A DNA stretch of 64,000 nt, taken from assembly GCA_029266455.1 (NCBI GenBank), contig JAQSWV010000009.1:18276-82275 (forward strand). Direction: 5' to 3'. Origin of the DNA: Nocardioidaceae bacterium (GTDB taxonomy: Bacteria; Actinomycetota; Actinomycetes; Propionibacteriales; Nocardioidaceae). The position numbers and the translations under genes were made by a program. The notes under the pieces were generated by a model. It was not told the DNA's origin. It did no database searches and saw only the letters and a program-made list of their open reading frames with translations. This document shows, piece by piece, positions 38,608 to 46,996 of the stretch. Numbering within the stretch: the stretch's first letter is position 1; each line of letters opens with the position of its first letter.

Positions 38608-39827
38608 GGCGTGCTCCGGAGCCAGAGCGAGACATGGGTGGGTTGAACCGTCTGCTTGACCGCAGTCCGCAGCTCGTGTCCGACGGATTCCAGATCGACC
38701 TCGTGGCGCAGCCGGCCAGCGAAGGCGTCCAGGGCCAGGGCCGCGTCGTAGCGCTGGCGATAGAAGCGCCTGTCGACGAGGCCCTGGATCTGTGCACGGA
38801 TCGGCCTGAACAAGGCCGCGACCGCGAGCGTGGACCCGGCCACCGCGAGGTCGGACTCGTCGGTCAGCGGGCTGAGGACCAGCTGGAGCAGCAGCACCGA
38901 GCCGAGGTACACGACTGCCAGAGAGACGGTGAGCGAGCCATACACCAACGCGCGGTTGATGACGACGTCGATGCTGTAGAGGCCGTGCCGAAGGATGGCA
39001 ATCCCGATGGAGATCGGCAGCATGGCCCACAGGAGGAAGGACACCTGGTCGAGCACGAGCATCCAGGCGGGTTCGCGACCGGCGGGCGCGGCCACCGCCG
39101 ACGTGACGATGCTGACCAGGAACACGGAGGCCACCACCGCACCAGCTGTGGCCAGCCATTTCAGCTGTTGGCGCTCGACGCCGCGCGAGCGCCGGAAGCG
39201 GCGTACGAGGCCGACGGCGCACGCCACGAAGCACGACGCGAACAACGGCAGCAGGACGAGCAACGCGGCCTCGAGGACCGGCTGCGCCGACTCGACGGCG
39301 AGCGGGTTCGTCAGGCCAGGTGTCGGCGCCTCGATCAACTCGCCCGGGGACAGGTAGAGGACGATGGTCAAGGTGAGGATCGTCGCTCCTGACAGCCACG
39401 CCACCGGTCGCCACCTGGGTGAGGGCAGGTGCCCGTCGGGGTACAGGAGGATCAAGAACGTGCCCATCAGACCCAGCGCCGGAGCCCAGATGCCGCTGGC
39501 GACCAGTGCGCCCACTGCCGGGCCGGGCAGTGATCCGGGGTTCACCAGCAGCCCGTAGGTGGCGTAGTTGTCGCCGAGCCCTCCCAGGCCCCAGACGAAT
39601 CCGATACCCACGAGCAGCCAGCCGACGGTGTTGCCTGGTTGGCGGCGCAGGATCAGCAAGCCGGTGAGCGGAAAGGCGGAGAGGACGACGAGGAAGCTCA
39701 GATCGGCGCTCAGCGACCTCGTAGTGCCGTCGAAGAATGACAGGAGTGCGGCGAGGGCGAACATGGCAGCGAAGAACCACCAGGCGGCCCAGGCGAGTCG
39801 TCGAAGCGCCGCATCCGACATCGCCAT
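38604..39827 (-). CDS. multi-pass membrane protein, tandem paralogue 4
   Basis: 407 aa. Same family layout as its neighbours: LTGLLILRRQPGNTVGWLL, YPDGHLPSPRWRPVAW, VERQQLKWLATAG, YSIDVVINRALVYGSLT, AVAGSTLAVAALFRP, QTVQPTHVSLWLR at the end. The start is taken as ATG 39827, which shares one base with the upstream stop (TGATG). The predicted RNA-like end RRFYRQRYDAALALDAFAGRLR matches the others position for position. Function unknown. Confidence 0.85.
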   Translation of the reverse strand: MAMSDAALRRLAWAAWWFFAAMFALAALLSFFDGTTRSLSADLSFLVVLSAFPLTGLLILRRQPGNTVGWLLVGIGFVWGLGGLGDNYATYGLLVNPGSLPGPAVGALVASGIWAPALGLMGTFLILLYPDGHLPSPRWRPVAWLSGATILTLTIVLYLSPGELIEAPTPGLTNPLAVESAQPVLEAALLVLLPLFASCFVACAVGLVRRFRRSRGVERQQLKWLATAGAVVASVFLVSIVTSAVAAPAGREPAWMLVLDQVSFLLWAMLPISIGIAILRHGLYSIDVVINRALVYGSLTVSLAVVYLGSVLLLQLVLSPLTDESDLAVAGSTLAVAALFRPIRAQIQGLVDRRFYRQRYDAALALDAFAGRLRHEVDLESVGHELRTAVKQTVQPTHVSLWLRSTP

Positions 39828-41071
39828 CACCGCCGCAGCCACAACGAGAGGTGAACCGGCTGTACGGTCTCGCGCACGGCTGTGCGCAGATCGTCACCGA
39901 CCGCATCCAGGTCCACCTGGTGTCGCAGCTGGTCGACGAAGGCGTCCAGCGTCAGGGAGGCGTCGTATCGACTGCGGTAGAAGCGCCGGTCGACGCCTGC
40001 CTGAATCCGTGCGCGCGCCGGGCGGAACAGTGCGGCGACGGCGAGCGTGGATCCGGCGACGGCCAGGTCGGACTGGCTGGTGACCGGCTCGAGCACGAGC
40101 TGCAGCAGCAGCACCAAGGCGAGGTAGACAGCCGCGAGAGCGGCGGTGAGCGAGCCGTAGACCAACGCGCGATTGATGACGACGTCGACGTCGTACAGCC
40201 GGTGCTGCAGGATGGCGACTCCGATCGCGACGGGCAGGAGCACGAACGCCGGCGTCGACACCGTTTGCAGCACGGTGACCCAGCCGGGTGTGGGCGACGT
40301 TGCCGGGGTGAGGATGGTCGCGATGATGGTGACGAGGAAGACGGTGGCCACCGCCGCGCCCGCTGTCGCAAGCCACTTCAGCTGCTCGCGCTCGATGCCG
40401 CGCGAGTGACGGAAGCGGCTGAACAGGCCGACAGCGCAGGCGACGATGCACAGTGCGAACAGGGGCAGCAGGACCGCCAGCGCAACCTCGAGCACGGGCG
40501 CCGCCCACTCCTGCGCGAGCGGGTTGGCCAACGTGGGCACCGGGCTCTCCTCGAGTCGACCGGGGCTCAAGGCGACAGCGACCGGCAGCAGCACGATCGT
40601 CACCGCGCACAGCCACGCCACCGGTCGCCATGCTCGGGACGGCAGGTGTCCGTCAGGGAAGAGCAGGATGAGGAACGTCCCCATGAGCCCGATCCCCGGT
40701 GCCCAGATGCCTTCGTTGAGAGCAGCCACCACATCGGCCCCCGGTAAGCTTCCGGGGTCCTCGACCAGGCCGTACCTGGCGTAGTTGTGGGCAAGAGCGC
40801 CGAGCCCCCACACCAGCCCGACGGCCTGCAACAGCCAGCCGATGGTGTTGCGCGGCAGGCGCCGCAGGATGAGCAGGCCGGTCAACGGGAAGGCCAGCAC
40901 CATCACCACGAACGCCACGTCGGCGGCGCTCCCCTGGACGCCACCCCATGACTCCGCTGAGCGTGAGTTCTCGGTGAGTGCGAGCGGCAGGTCCACGGCG
41001 ACCAACGCGAGGAAGAACCACCACAGCGCCCAGGCCAGTCGGCGTAGCGTCTGGTCCGATACCGAGATCAC
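39827..41071 (-). CDS. multi-pass membrane protein, tandem paralogue 3
   Basis: 414 aa from GTG 41071 (GTGA overlap with the upstream stop). Family motifs: LTGLLILRRLPRNTIGWLL, FPDGHLPSRAWRPVAW, IEREQLKWLATAG, LYDVDVVINRALVYGSLT, AVAGSTLAVAALFRP, ETVQPVHLSLWLRR. By eye this is closest to paralogues 4 and 5, as expected for recent tandem duplication. Confidence 0.85.
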   Translation of the reverse strand: MISVSDQTLRRLAWALWWFFLALVAVDLPLALTENSRSAESWGGVQGSAADVAFVVMVLAFPLTGLLILRRLPRNTIGWLLQAVGLVWGLGALAHNYARYGLVEDPGSLPGADVVAALNEGIWAPGIGLMGTFLILLFPDGHLPSRAWRPVAWLCAVTIVLLPVAVALSPGRLEESPVPTLANPLAQEWAAPVLEVALAVLLPLFALCIVACAVGLFSRFRHSRGIEREQLKWLATAGAAVATVFLVTIIATILTPATSPTPGWVTVLQTVSTPAFVLLPVAIGVAILQHRLYDVDVVINRALVYGSLTAALAAVYLALVLLLQLVLEPVTSQSDLAVAGSTLAVAALFRPARARIQAGVDRRFYRSRYDASLTLDAFVDQLRHQVDLDAVGDDLRTAVRETVQPVHLSLWLRR

Positions 41072-42336
41072 TGGCGCCTTCCGTCCGTCGGGAGCCACAG
41101 CGACAGGTGAGCGGGGTGGACGGTCTCGCGGACGGCGGTGCTGAGGTCGGCGCCGACGGCGTCCAGATCCACCTGGTGCCGCAGCCGGTCGGCGAAGGCG
41201 TCCAGGATCAGCGCGGCGTCGTACCGGCTGCGGGAGAAGCGCCGGTCCACCCCTGCCTGGATCCGGGCGCGGGCAGGGCGGAACAGTGTGGCGACGGCGA
41301 GCGTCGAGCCGGCCACGGCCAGGGAGGACTGGTCGGTGAGCGGGCTGATCGCCGCCTGCAGCAGGAGCACCGAGCCGAGGTAGATGGCGGCCAGGGTGGC
41401 GGTGAGTGCGCCGTACACGAGTGTGCGGTTGATCACGACATCGATGTCGAACAGGCCGTGCCGGAGGATCGCGATGCCGATCGCGGTCGGCAGCAGCACG
41501 AACGAGAGGATCGAGACCTCTTGCAGCGCGGACACCCACGGGGGTTGCTCCGCCTCGAACGACCCCGCCAGGCTCGCCGCCATCGTGATCAGATAGAGGA
41601 ACGCCACCAGGGCGCCGCCGGTCGCCAGCCACTTGATCTGTTCGCGCTCCACGCCGTGTGAGCGGCGGAAGCGACGGACGAGCGCGACAGCCGAGGCGAC
41701 GATGCTGAGCGGCAGTAGCGGCAGGGCGATGCCGAGCACGACGAGAGTCACGGGCTCCAGCGACTCCAGTCCCAGCGGGTTGTCCAAGGCGGGGATCGGA
41801 CTCTCTTCCATCCCACCCGGCGTGACGGTGATGCCGATCGCACCGACGACAACCGCGACGCCTGCGACCCAGGCAACCGGTCGCCAGCGCGGTGAGGGGA
41901 GCCTGCCATCGGGGAAGAGCAGGATGAGAAAGATGCCCATCGTGCCGATGCCGAACGTCCAGGTGCCCTCGTTCAGCGCCGCCACCACATTTGGCGCCGG
42001 CACCGAACCCGGGCGCACGACGAGCCCCCAGTGGGCGTAGCTGTCGAGCAGCTGGGGGAGTCCCCAGGCAAGCCCGACAGCCTCGAGCAACCACCCCACC
42101 CGGTTGCGTGGTTGCTGGTACAGGACCAGCAGGCCGATCATCGGAAACGCCAAGATGACGACAAGGAAGCCCACCTCGCCAAGCAGCCCCCCGCCGCCCC
42201 ATGTCCCGGCAGGCACGCCCGGCTCGATGGACGTGACCACCAGGTTGGTCACAGCGGATGCGACGACAAGGCAGCACACGGCGAGCGCCCACAGGCGCAG
42301 CGCACGATCCGACAGGTGGGGCAGTGCCGAGGTCAC
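41068..42336 (-). CDS. multi-pass membrane protein, tandem paralogue 2
   Basis: 422 aa, GTG at 42336, 22 bp after the upstream gene. Motifs: MIGLLVLYQQPRNRVGWLL, FPDGRLPSPRWRPVAW, VEREQIKWLATGG, LFDIDVVINRTLVYGALT, AVAGSTLAVATLFRP, ETVHPAHLSLWLP. The N-terminal segment differs most from the other copies, which may mark the input-specific part. Confidence 0.85.
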   Translation of the reverse strand: MTSALPHLSDRALRLWALAVCCLVVASAVTNLVVTSIEPGVPAGTWGGGGLLGEVGFLVVILAFPMIGLLVLYQQPRNRVGWLLEAVGLAWGLPQLLDSYAHWGLVVRPGSVPAPNVVAALNEGTWTFGIGTMGIFLILLFPDGRLPSPRWRPVAWVAGVAVVVGAIGITVTPGGMEESPIPALDNPLGLESLEPVTLVVLGIALPLLPLSIVASAVALVRRFRRSHGVEREQIKWLATGGALVAFLYLITMAASLAGSFEAEQPPWVSALQEVSILSFVLLPTAIGIAILRHGLFDIDVVINRTLVYGALTATLAAIYLGSVLLLQAAISPLTDQSSLAVAGSTLAVATLFRPARARIQAGVDRRFSRSRYDAALILDAFADRLRHQVDLDAVGADLSTAVRETVHPAHLSLWLPTDGRRQ

Positions 42337-42358
42337 GGAGCACCACCGACCCTCCGGC

Positions 42359-43576
42359 TCACGGCCGGTTCCCGGAGCGTCGTAGCCACAGTGAGACGTG
42401 AGCCGGCCGCATCGTCTCGGTGACGACACGGCGAAGATCGCTGTCCAGCGTCTCGAGGTCGAGCTCGGTGCGCAGGCGCTGCGAGAAGCCCTCGAGCGTA
42501 CGGGCCGTGTCGTAGCGGGACCGGTAGAAGCGCCGGTCGACGACGGACTGAACCCGCGCACGCAGCGGCCGGAACAGCGCGGCGACGGCCAGTGTCGATC
42601 CGGCGACGGCCAGCTCGGACTCGCCCGTCACCGGGCTCAGCAGCAGGCGGAACACCAGTACCAGCCCGAGGTAGGTGACCACCAGGGTCGCGGTCAGCGC
42701 GCCATAGACAAGAGTGCGGTTGATGACCAGGTCGATGTCGTACAGCCGATAGCGCAGGATCGCGAGGCCCGCGGCAAGCGGGACCGCGGCCAGGAACAGC
42801 GCCAGCATGACGTTGACGTAGTCGCCGCCGGTGTCACCGCCGGTCGAGTCGACGACCATGGCGGTCACCAGGAATGCCGGCAGCAGACCAGCCGACCACA
42901 CGAACCACTTCAGCTGCTGGCGTTCCACCCCCTGCGACCGCCGGAACCGGAGCACCAGCGACCATGCGGCGAGGATCACGCAGACCAGGCACGTCGCCCA
43001 CCCGACCACCTGCAGGCCGTCGGCGAGCGTGGGGTCGGCGATCCCCAGCGGGTTGTCCACCTCGGGCGCCGGCGTGTCCGTCATCTTGCCCGGAGCGAGG
43101 GCCGAGCCGGTCACCAAGCAGGTCACGCCGATGGCCAGCAACGGAACGACCCAACGCCAGCGATCGCTCAATGGACGTCCGTCCGGGAAGAGCAGGAACA
43201 GCAGGCAGGGCACTGCCAGCAGAGCCGGCGCCCAGCTCCACGAGCTCACCCATGCGGCGGCCAGTCCACCTGGAGGCAGGCGGCCTCGGCCGTCGAGGGC
43301 GATGGCGGCGTACCCGTAGGTCACCGAGGTCACCCCCAGGAGGAGCCCAGCAGCGCAGAACAGCCAGCCGATCGGGTTCGCCGGCAGCCGAGCAGAGACC
43401 ACGGCGCCGACCGTGACGAAGACCAGCACCATCACGCTGAACGCCAACGACACCAGCGGTGACTCGTCGGCGGACGCACCCAGGGATGAGCTACTGGTGA
43501 GAAACAAGATCTCGCCGGCCGCATACGTGACGGCGCTGACCACTGCCAGTGTCAGGGCGAGTCGCGCCGACGTCAT
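42359..43576 (-). CDS. multi-pass membrane protein, tandem paralogue 1
   Basis: 405 aa, the most divergent copy and first intact one. Motifs: LPANPIGWLFCAAG, FPDGRPLSDRWRW, VERQQLKWFVWSAG, LYDIDLVINRTLVYGALT, AVAGSTLAVAALFRP, ETMRPAHVSLWLRRSG. ATG 43576 is preferred to GTG 43594 because GGAG lies 6 nt before it; it overlaps the stop of the remnant upstream (ATGA). Confidence 0.85.
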   Translation of the reverse strand: MTSARLALTLAVVSAVTYAAGEILFLTSSSSLGASADESPLVSLAFSVMVLVFVTVGAVVSARLPANPIGWLFCAAGLLLGVTSVTYGYAAIALDGRGRLPPGGLAAAWVSSWSWAPALLAVPCLLFLLFPDGRPLSDRWRWVVPLLAIGVTCLVTGSALAPGKMTDTPAPEVDNPLGIADPTLADGLQVVGWATCLVCVILAAWSLVLRFRRSQGVERQQLKWFVWSAGLLPAFLVTAMVVDSTGGDTGGDYVNVMLALFLAAVPLAAGLAILRYRLYDIDLVINRTLVYGALTATLVVTYLGLVLVFRLLLSPVTGESELAVAGSTLAVAALFRPLRARVQSVVDRRFYRSRYDTARTLEGFSQRLRTELDLETLDSDLRRVVTETMRPAHVSLWLRRSGNRP

Positions 43577-43805
43577 GGTGAGCTCCGTAGCCACAGAGAC
43601 ACATGTGCCGGCCGGATCGTATCGCCGATGACACGGCGCAGGTCAGCAGCGAGGCCGGCCGTCACCGGCAACGCGCGGAGGACCCCGGCGAAGACCAGTC
43701 CGCCGACCGTTGACACGAACGAAGCCTGCCGCAGCCGGGACGTCCCCGGTCCCCGGCGGCAGCCAGGACGTGTCCGAGTGTGCCCACGAGGTGCCGGAGT
43801 CGCAT
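43573..43805 (-). pseudogene. remnant of a sixth membrane-protein paralogue
   Basis: The last 23 codons before the stop at 43573 read DLRRVIGDTIRPAHVSLWLR then SSP, matching the end of paralogue 1 (DLRRVVTETMRPAHVSLWLR). Upstream, an ATG at 43805 with GGAGGAAGGG opens MRLRHLVGTLGHVLAAAG but shifts frame before reaching that tail. Only 233 bp remain where about 1.25 kb is expected, so the first gene of the array has probably collapsed by deletion. The tail match is direct; the link to the 43805 start is inference. Confidence 0.6.
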
Positions 43806-44016
43806 GCGGTCGCCCTTCCTCCAGGTGTGCACAGCACTGTCCACGGCACCCGTTCCGGGATCGTTACGGCGCGATCGCGTGGTGGACTCTGCATGACGGG
43901 GTCGCGCCCCCTGGTCCGGCGCTCCGGCTCGTCCCGGCGCCTCCCCAGGGCGCGGCCGGGTTACCATCCAGACACCGCCCGGTACGCGGTGACGATCGAT
44001 TCGCGGGACAACACGT
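43806..44016. promoter_or_regulatory. divergent region between the membrane-protein operon and the BTAD regulator
   Basis: 211 bp between outward-reading starts. Contains the perfect 8-bp palindrome ACACGTGT (44011-44018) overlapping the regulator start codon. No clear -35/-10 pair seen; promoters for both directions must lie here. Confidence 0.4.
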
Positions 44017-46767
44017 GTGATAGAGGTCAGTCTGCTGGGTCCGCCGAGGGTCCACCGCGACGGCGTGCTGGTGGCGTTCGACACCCGCAAGGCGGTGGCC
44101 CTGCTCGCCCATCTCGCGCTCACCGACCGCCCGCGTCCGCGCGATGCACTCGCCGACCTGCTGTGGCCCGGTACCGATCCCGCGCACGCCCGCGGTGCCC
44201 TCCGGCGCACACTGTCCACCCTGCGCGGTGCCATCGGCGCCGAGCTGGTCGAGGCGACCCGTGACCACGTACGGCTGCGAAAGGGCCCCGCGATCTCGGT
44301 CGACGTCGACCGCTTCCGTGCCCGCCGCGCCGCCGGCGACCTCGATGGAGCCGTCGCGGAGTTCCGGGGCGACTTCCTCGAGGGATTCTCGGTGCGGGAA
44401 GCACCCGAGTTCGAGGACTGGGTCCAGAGCGAGGGCGCGGCGCTGCGACGCGAGCTCTCGAGCACCCTGGCCGGACTGGCCGCCGTCCATGAGGCCGCCG
44501 GCACCCCGGCTGCTGCCGTGGCGGCGGTCCAGCGGTGGCTTGCGGTGGATCCGCTGCACGAGCCCGCGCACCGGGCCCTGATCCGGCTGTACGCCGCGAG
44601 TGGCGACCGAGCGGCCGCGCTTCGGCAGTACCGCGAGTGTGTCCGCACGCTCTCCCGCGACCTGGGCGTGCCGCCGCTGGCCGAGACCACGCAGGTGTAC
44701 GAGGCGGTCAACCGGGGATCGTACGGACCACCGGAGCCGACGCAGGCCCCGGTCCCCGTCCCGGGGCGGCAGCCGGTGACCGCGGCCTTCGTCGGCCGCG
44801 ACGACGACCTGCGCGCGCTCCGTCGGCTGTACGACGGCATCGCCGTGGACGGCCGGGTGGTGCTGCTCGAGGGGGAGGCGGGGATCGGCAAGACCCGGCT
44901 GGCCGAGGAGCTTGTCTCCGGCCTGCGCCGTTCGGGCGCCCACGTGCTGACGGGCCGGGCGTACGAGGACGAGTCCGGCCTCGCATACTCGCCGATCGTG
45001 GACGCCCTCCGCGACCGGTCGCGCGACGGTGACGGCTGGCTCGGTGGCGTGCCGCGTCAGGCCCTGCAGGAGGCGGCCCGGCTGGTGCCCGATCTGGTCA
45101 GCGACCGGCCGGCGGGCAACGACAGGCTCACCGACAGGCCCGGAGCCGAAACGCGCTTCCTCGCGGGCGTGTGGGACACGTTGGCGGCGGCTGCATCCGG
45201 CAGCGCCCCCGGCGTGCTGGTCATCGATGACGCGCAGTGGGCCGATGACGCAACCCTCGGGCTCCTCGCGTACGGGCTGCGCCGGCTGGCCGGTCGCCCG
45301 CTGCTGGTCGTTCTCACCTGGCGGACGCCGCACGACCACCCGCTGCGCGGGATCGCGATCGAGGTCGCACGAACCGGCGGAGGAAGCGTGCTCCGCCTGG
45401 AACGTCTGGACGAGGACGCGGTCGGCGCGCTGGTTCGCGCCGCCCGGCCGGACGAGGACGACCCGGCGGTCGCACGGCGGCTGTGGGAGACGACCGAGGG
45501 CGTGCCACTGCTGCTGGTCGAGTACCTGCGCACGCTGAGCGACGAGCGCGACCACACGTCAGTGCCGACCGGGGCGCGCCGGTTGCTGCAAGCGCGGCTC
45601 GGACCGATCAGCGAAACGGGTCGACAGGTGCTCGCCGCGGCAGCCGTGCTGGGCCGGTCGTTCGGCGTGGACACCGTCCGGGCCGTCAGCGGGCGCACCG
45701 ACGAGGAGACCGTGGCGGCGCTGGAGGAGGCGGTGGGCCGCGGCCTGCTGCGTGAGGGCAGGGAGCACTACGACTTCGCGCACGACCTGCTTCGCACCAT
45801 CGCCCTGGACGAGACCAGCCTCGCTCGGCGCCGGCTTCTGCACGGGCGGGCGGCCGACGCGCTCCGCGGGCCGGCGGCCGTGGTGGCCCGCCACCTGCAG
45901 ATGTCCGGCCGTGAGCACGATGCCGCGCTCGCCTTCCGCGAAGCAGGCCAGCAGGCGCTCGCAGTGTTCGCCAATGCCGAGGCGCTGGACCACCTCCGCG
46001 CGGCGCTGGCGCTGGGACATCCCGACCGCACCGCCTTGCAGACCGCGATCGGCGACCTGCAGACGGTGATGGGCAGCTACGCCGACGCGCTCGTCAGTCT
46101 GGAGACGGCGGCTGCTGCCAGCGGGCCGGACGAGCTCGGGCCGGTCGAGCGGCGTCTCGGGCGGCTGCACCACCGCCGCGGGCAGTTCGCGCTGGCAGAG
46201 GCTCATCTGCGGGCGGCCCTGGTGGCCACGTCCGGTTCAGACACCGCGGCCCGGGCCGGCATCACCGCGGACCTGGCGCTGGCCCGCCAGTCGCAGAACG
46301 ACCGACAGGAGGCGCGGGCGCTAGCCGATCAGTCGCGGGCACTCGCCGAGCGGGCGGGCGACATTCGCGCGCGGTGCCAGGCGCACAACCTGCTCGGCAT
46401 CCTCGCGACGGCCGACGGTGACCTCGACACGGCGCTCGAGAACCTGCAGCGCAGCCGCACGCTCGCCGACGAGATCGGCGATCGCGACCTGTCAGTGGCG
46501 GCGCTCAACAACCAGGCCCTCGCCGAACGCTCTCGCGGGGATCTGCGGCGAGCCACCGACCTCACCGTCACGGCCCTCACCCTGTGCGCGGTCGTGGGTG
46601 ACCGGCACCGCGAGGCTGCCCTGCACAACAATCTCGCCGACCTGCTGCAGGCCTCTGGTCGCTCCGAGGAGGCGATGGCGCACCTCAAGTCGGCTGTCGA
46701 GATCTTCGCCGAAGTCGGCGCGGATGACGAGCCGCAACCGGAGATCTGGAAGCTGGTGAGGTGGTGA
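44017..46767 (+). CDS. BTAD-AAA-TPR transcriptional regulator (SARP/AfsR-like)
   Basis: 916 aa. Residues 1-95 are a winged-helix-like N-terminus (SLLGPPRVHRDG, RKAVALLAHLAL), 97-235 the bacterial transcriptional activation domain (BTAD), 255-500 an AAA/NB-ARC ATPase (Walker A GEAGIGKT 286-293, Walker B VLVIDDAQW near 400-408), and 620-916 TPR repeats. GTG start at 44017. Divergent from the membrane-protein/partner-switch operon, hence a likely regulator of it; the TPRs may sense a protein partner. Confidence 0.92.
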   Translation: MIEVSLLGPPRVHRDGVLVAFDTRKAVALLAHLALTDRPRPRDALADLLWPGTDPAHARGALRRTLSTLRGAIGAELVEATRDHVRLRKGPAISVDVDRFRARRAAGDLDGAVAEFRGDFLEGFSVREAPEFEDWVQSEGAALRRELSSTLAGLAAVHEAAGTPAAAVAAVQRWLAVDPLHEPAHRALIRLYAASGDRAAALRQYRECVRTLSRDLGVPPLAETTQVYEAVNRGSYGPPEPTQAPVPVPGRQPVTAAFVGRDDDLRALRRLYDGIAVDGRVVLLEGEAGIGKTRLAEELVSGLRRSGAHVLTGRAYEDESGLAYSPIVDALRDRSRDGDGWLGGVPRQALQEAARLVPDLVSDRPAGNDRLTDRPGAETRFLAGVWDTLAAAASGSAPGVLVIDDAQWADDATLGLLAYGLRRLAGRPLLVVLTWRTPHDHPLRGIAIEVARTGGGSVLRLERLDEDAVGALVRAARPDEDDPAVARRLWETTEGVPLLLVEYLRTLSDERDHTSVPTGARRLLQARLGPISETGRQVLAAAAVLGRSFGVDTVRAVSGRTDEETVAALEEAVGRGLLREGREHYDFAHDLLRTIALDETSLARRRLLHGRAADALRGPAAVVARHLQMSGREHDAALAFREAGQQALAVFANAEALDHLRAALALGHPDRTALQTAIGDLQTVMGSYADALVSLETAAAASGPDELGPVERRLGRLHHRRGQFALAEAHLRAALVATSGSDTAARAGITADLALARQSQNDRQEARALADQSRALAERAGDIRARCQAHNLLGILATADGDLDTALENLQRSRTLADEIGDRDLSVAALNNQALAERSRGDLRRATDLTVTALTLCAVVGDRHREAALHNNLADLLQASGRSEEAMAHLKSAVEIFAEVGADDEPQPEIWKLVRW

Positions 46768-46863
46768 CACCGACTCGGTGGCCGGTGCGCGGGCTGATCC
46801 CAGCCGTGCCCCGTCCGGCACGTCGCGGCGCACTGGGTCACGGGTGATCCGGCGGCCGAGTAC

Positions 46864-46996
46864 GGCCTAACGCAGCGGCGGCAGCGTCTGCCCCTGCCCG
46901 AGAACACTGCGGAAGGGGTCGCCGCGTTCGGTCACCCGGTCGAGCACGGTCCGCAGCGAGAAGCCGTCGGGGCGCAGCGCCGGGTCGTCCAGCTCG
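46864..46996. repeat. ligD 3'-end segment, copy 1
   Basis: 133 bp identical to 63868-64000 except one silent base (c46897 versus t63901). Identity starts at GGCCTAACG, five bases past the ligD stop, and runs to the window end. The flanks on the 46.86-kb side (GAGTAC) and the 63.87-kb side (GGTTCA) differ. Confidence 0.95.

Noticed and set aside
37366..39906. 846-aa minus-strand frame as one fused gene
   Set aside because: It joins a shadow of paralogue 4 to the real paralogue 5; the GTG at 38607 with its GTGA overlap marks the true start.
44011..44018. ACACGTGT palindrome as a firm operator
   Set aside because: A single 8-bp palindrome is expected by chance in 64 kb; mentioned only as a possible site.
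43864..45555. 563-aa minus-strand open frame
   Set aside because: Antisense to the BTAD-AAA regulator, which has clear Walker motifs.
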